This document shows, piece by piece, positions 29,180-31,500 of a DNA stretch of 31,500 bases. A program made the position numbers and the translations under genes. Position 1 is the stretch's first letter; each line of letters opens with the position of its first letter. This DNA comes from a virus: the IMG/VR virus record IMGVR_UViG_3300042314_000439, positions 1-31,500 of that record; one strand, given 5' to 3'. The notes under the pieces were generated by a model. The model was given only the letters and a program-made list of their open reading frames with translations, was not told the DNA's origin and did not search any database.

Positions 29180-30175
29180 CTAAAAAATTTTTCCTTCTAT
29201 TATTGATTTTTGATAAAATTTATAATCCCCATTTTGACTTAACTCTAAATATCCGAAGCCATGAGTCCACATATTAACGGGCAGATAGGTCGGAAATAAA
29301 TCACAAAGGCAGCCGATTGAGAAACATGAATAAGGGTGTTCATCTAAGTTTTTACCCATGTCTTTTGTTTCTCTATGAAAATGCGATGTTACTGCACTTT
29401 TATTTAACTTCAATCTTAATGACCTCGCAGGATTTACACCGCCACTTGTTAATCCAGTTTCGTGACCATGAAATATTGCTAACTTTCCTGCATAGATATA
29501 TTGAGTTGAATCTACTTTGATAATGTTTAAATCTCTAAGTTTTAAAAGTTCATGCAGTTGTATTAATTCAATGTCATATATCTCGGGTGCTTTCTGCATG
29601 ATGTACTTGTCATATCTCAAATCATGGTTGCCATAACTCCATACTATTAATGCTTTTGGGAACATACCTCTCAAACCTTTTAAGAATACCCTTGTGCAAT
29701 CCATTTCGTATTTAACCGACCTCTTTCTCATGTCCTTTTCATGTCGAGAGATGGTCGCAAAATCAATTAAATCTCCATTGATTATAATAGTATCTACTTG
29801 TTGCTCTAATCCATATTCTAATGCTGCGAAGACTGCATCATCATTGTGGTAAGGAATATGAAGGTCACTTATAATTAAAATCTTTTTGCTTGCTTTTGGT
29901 AGTGTGTACGGTTGTATTCTTTCGCTTTCTCCCTTTGGTAGTTCTTTTTTTAGTGCTTCAAATTGTTTGCGAAATTCAACATGAGTTTCTTGTTTGTTTT
30001 TAACACCATAAACACCTTTTAAAATTCTTATGTGATTCCTAACTTGTTCGAGGTCTTTGTAAACACTTTTGTTTTCAGCATAAATCTTTTTTGCTAAAGT
30101 CATATTCGCAGTGTTAGGGAACTTTAATAAATACTCTTTTGCAATATCTGATTTAATAGTTGGTTGACCTGCCAT
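29180..30175 (-). CDS. Calcineurin-like metallophosphoesterase with N-terminal helical domain
   Basis: A 331-aa protein. Residues 1 to about 60 are helical and HTH-like (LAKKIYAENKSVYKDLEQVR). The metallophosphoesterase core has all metal motifs: SDLHIPYH (DxH at 104-106), NGDLIDF (134-139), YGNHD (181-185), FHGHE (235-239) and SHFH (264-267). It could be a phosphatase, phosphodiesterase or nuclease; phages of this group often carry one near the lysozyme gene. It follows the lysozyme gene directly and is followed by a terminator. Confidence 0.85.
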   Translation of the reverse strand: MAGQPTIKSDIAKEYLLKFPNTANMTLAKKIYAENKSVYKDLEQVRNHIRILKGVYGVKNKQETHVEFRKQFEALKKELPKGESERIQPYTLPKASKKILIISDLHIPYHNDDAVFAALEYGLEQQVDTIIINGDLIDFATISRHEKDMRKRSVKYEMDCTRVFLKGLRGMFPKALIVWSYGNHDLRYDKYIMQKAPEIYDIELIQLHELLKLRDLNIIKVDSTQYIYAGKLAIFHGHETGLTSGGVNPARSLRLKLNKSAVTSHFHRETKDMGKNLDEHPYSCFSIGCLCDLFPTYLPVNMWTHGFGYLELSQNGDYKFYQKSIIEGKIF

Positions 30176-30604
30176 TTATAAGTGGAATAATTGTGCTTCT
30201 GCTTTTCTGCGATTTACTAAGCCTTGTAATACCTTACCGCCTCCCGTTGTATAGTGTGTTTCCCACCATTGTTTTAAGTCCTTAGACTTGCTATTAACTA
30301 ATCTAAATAAGGTTTCAGACTTTCCGCAATTCCATGCAAAAGAAACTAAGGCATCAAATTGGTATTGGGTTAAATCTATCTTTATATTCTTGTTTACTAT
30401 CGCTTCGTATTGTGGAAGCAAATCCATCAATAATTCTTCCGCTTGCTGTTGTGTTATCTTATCGCCTAACTTTATTTTAGAACCATTTTTATAAAAGGTG
30501 TTTCCATAACCTATTGTGACTAATCCCGCAGGACAAGTATATGCAGTTAGTTTGCACCCTTCAAATTTTTTGATTAATCCTAATCCTCTAATTCCCGTTT
30601 TCAT
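30176..30604 (-). CDS. Endolysin, T4-type lysozyme (GH24)
   Basis: A 142-aa muramidase without a signal peptide. The catalytic triad region is FEGCKLTAYTCPAGLVTIGYG: Glu15, then Cys24 in the place of the usual Asp (E-8aa-D/C-5aa-T), and Thr30. Further family marks are ITQQQAEELLMDLL, QYQFDALVSFAWNCG and GLVNRRKAEAQLF. It cuts host peptidoglycan at the end of infection and needs a holin, for which the small membrane proteins just upstream are candidates. It overlaps the upstream gene by 17 bp. Confidence 0.92.
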   Translation of the reverse strand: MKTGIRGLGLIKKFEGCKLTAYTCPAGLVTIGYGNTFYKNGSKIKLGDKITQQQAEELLMDLLPQYEAIVNKNIKIDLTQYQFDALVSFAWNCGKSETLFRLVNSKSKDLKQWWETHYTTGGGKVLQGLVNRRKAEAQLFHL

Positions 30605-30791
30605 TGCTTATTAAGTTAGTTAGTTCATCAATACAAGCACCGCCTACTAATATCCAAAATGCTACCTTTTCACTCCCATTAACATAAGCAGAAACCGAGA
30701 TGGTCGCTAATATTGATTTAATAGCTAATAGCCATCTTTTGACATTCTTAGGTGTAGGCTCAAAGTAGTTTCTAAGTGATATTTTCTTCAT
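30588..30791 (-). CDS. Small membrane protein, holin candidate
   Basis: A 67-aa protein: basic N-terminus KISLRNYFEPTPKNVKRWLL, then hydrophobic segments at about 20-35 (LLAIKSILATISVSAYV) and 43-54 (VAFWILVGGACI). The gene directly precedes and overlaps the lysozyme gene. KISLRNYFxPTPKxxRxxx is a start I know from small membrane proteins of Bacteroidota phages. Size, charge and position fit a holin, unproven. Confidence 0.6.
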   Translation of the reverse strand: MKKISLRNYFEPTPKNVKRWLLAIKSILATISVSAYVNGSEKVAFWILVGGACIDELTNLISNENGN

Positions 30792-31153
30792 CTCAATTCC
30801 TTAAAGGTTTGTTCAAATCCAAATGATTTAATAAAGAAATAAGTTACGATTACTGCCATCATTGTTGAGATAAAGCTATGTAGTATCTCATCATAAGAAT
30901 AACTCAAACACACGCAAGCTAAGGCATCAAAAATGAACTCAATTATCTTGATTCGATGACCACCATCATTAGGAAATGTGTTCTCCCAATAGCCAATTTT
31001 ATTTCGAGTGAATCTCGCATAACTCCACCACTCCGAATATCCATGTTTTTCAAATAAAGAATCGAACAAAATAATACACTCAAATAAAGCTCGGCAATAG
31101 CCTGCAATAAGTGCGAATAAAATACCCAATATCATGTAGTCGAACTCAATCAT
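30788..31153 (-). CDS. Membrane protein of the lysis block
   Basis: A 121-aa protein with hydrophobic segments at about 7-26 (ILGILFALIAGYCRALFECI), 73-85 and 92-108 (FISTMMAVIVTYFFI), and an aromatic polar loop EWWSYARFTRNKIGYWENTF. Overlaps its neighbours by 4 bp each side. Possibly a holin or antiholin; no family recognised. Confidence 0.6.
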   Translation of the reverse strand: MIEFDYMILGILFALIAGYCRALFECIILFDSLFEKHGYSEWWSYARFTRNKIGYWENTFPNDGGHRIKIIEFIFDALACVCLSYSYDEILHSFISTMMAVIVTYFFIKSFGFEQTFKELR

Positions 31154-31344
31154 TTTTTCAATCCCTTTTCAAAGTCATCAATAGACTTATCGGTTATCAT
31201 TTTTATAATCCAATTACAAAAACGAAATATCCAATAGATAATCGTACAAATCGAAGCTATGGAAGCGAATAAAAAATTATGTTTTTCAAGTAAGGCTATG
31301 AAGCCCAATACTGAAACGAATATATCTAAAAATCTATGAGGCAT
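31150..31344 (-). CDS. Small membrane protein at the head of the lysis block
   Basis: A 64-aa protein with two hydrophobic helices (about 8-20 LDIFVSVLGFIAL; 26-49 including FASIASICTIIYWIFRF) and a charged C-terminus (SIDDFEKGLKK). Its first eight codons also occur at the left edge of the window (1-24). A class II holin-like topology is possible. It overlaps the 70-aa gene copy by 11 bp. Confidence 0.6.
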   Translation of the reverse strand: MPHRFLDIFVSVLGFIALLEKHNFLFASIASICTIIYWIFRFCNWIIKMITDKSIDDFEKGLKK

Positions 31345-31500
31345 CTTCTTCTAAAATTGGTTTGTAATCTATCTGTGGTAATGCAATAAGTTTGTCTTTA
31401 ATATCAATAAAATCCAAGTCTTCAATTACTGCAATATTGCATACATACTTACCATTTGCATCTAATATAAACTCTAAAATAGAACCGTTCAAATAAGTTC
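31321..31500. repeat. Right copy of near-identical terminal direct repeat
   Basis: Matches 1-180 at 175 of 180 positions, with the last 127 bases identical. See the left copy. The distance between copies is 31,320 bp, the likely genome length. Confidence 0.9.
31334..31500 (-). CDS. 3' part of the second copy of the 70-aa gene
   Basis: Same gene as at 14-226, cut by the window edge so that the first part is missing. It encodes the C-terminal 55 or so residues ending ALPQIDYKPILEEDAS, with Tyr where the left copy has Phe. The stop is TAG (31336-31334). If the genome is circular this is the same locus read twice, with population variation. Confidence 0.7.
   Translation of the reverse strand, partial: TYLNGSILEFILDANGKYVCNIAVIEDLDFIDIKDKLIALPQIDYKPILEEDAS

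Noticed and set aside
1-31500. Temperate lifestyle
   Set aside because: No integrase, excisionase or CI-type repressor was found; the dyad promoter and one HTH protein are not enough.

Overview
The window looks like one nearly complete genome of a tailed siphovirus infecting a Bacteroidota host (Flavobacteriia-like is the best guess). The reasons are the AT-rich sequence, the A-rich leaders without Shine-Dalgarno sites, one promoter in Bacteroidota style (TTTTG, 19 bp, nnCATTTG), and an HK97-type head module with a TP901-1-type tail tube. Every gene but one lies on the minus strand. The first and last 180 bases are the same sequence with 5 mismatches, in the same gene context, so the unit is most simply a 31,320-bp circular or terminally redundant genome.

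Layout in the direction of transcription (right to left): 31.3-28.6 kb is a lysis block (small membrane proteins, GH24 lysozyme, metallophosphoesterase, candidate unimolecular spanin) closed by two intrinsic terminators. At 28.5 kb a promoter with a dyad operator starts the early operon (28.4-22.1 kb): a small HTH protein, many small unknowns, a Rad52-type annealing protein, a NinG-like protein, a beta-class DNA methyltransferase, an RNA polymerase alpha-CTD-like protein and a winged-helix protein. A structured, terminator-like RNA element lies at 21.9 kb, then a replication-initiation-like gene (21.6-20.9 kb).

Directly after that gene's stop codon comes the most unusual part of the window: 2389 bp (18527-20915) built like an integron gene-cassette array without an integrase. 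Five cassettes, each with one short ORF, are separated by five attC-like hairpin sites. Each cassette's two ends are complementary to each other and differ from those of the other cassettes. Removing the array restores a GTTAAGT core site and leaves two phage genes 40 bp apart.

From 18.5 to 17.1 kb are small genes including a MazG-like pyrophosphohydrolase. The late region follows: a GT9-type glycosyltransferase, HNH nuclease, small and large terminase, portal, prohead protease, major capsid protein, head-tail connector proteins, two tail-tube paralogs, a G/GT tail-chaperone pair with a textbook -1 frameshift signal, tape measure, tail-tip protein and a receptor-binding candidate. It ends at a 70-aa gene that joins, around the circle, to the lysis block. 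Two structural proteins carry inserted domains (a carbohydrate-binding-like domain in a tail-tube protein and an FCCH-like domain in a spike-base-like protein). No integrase, repressor of the CI type, DNA polymerase, helicase, tRNA or CRISPR was seen.
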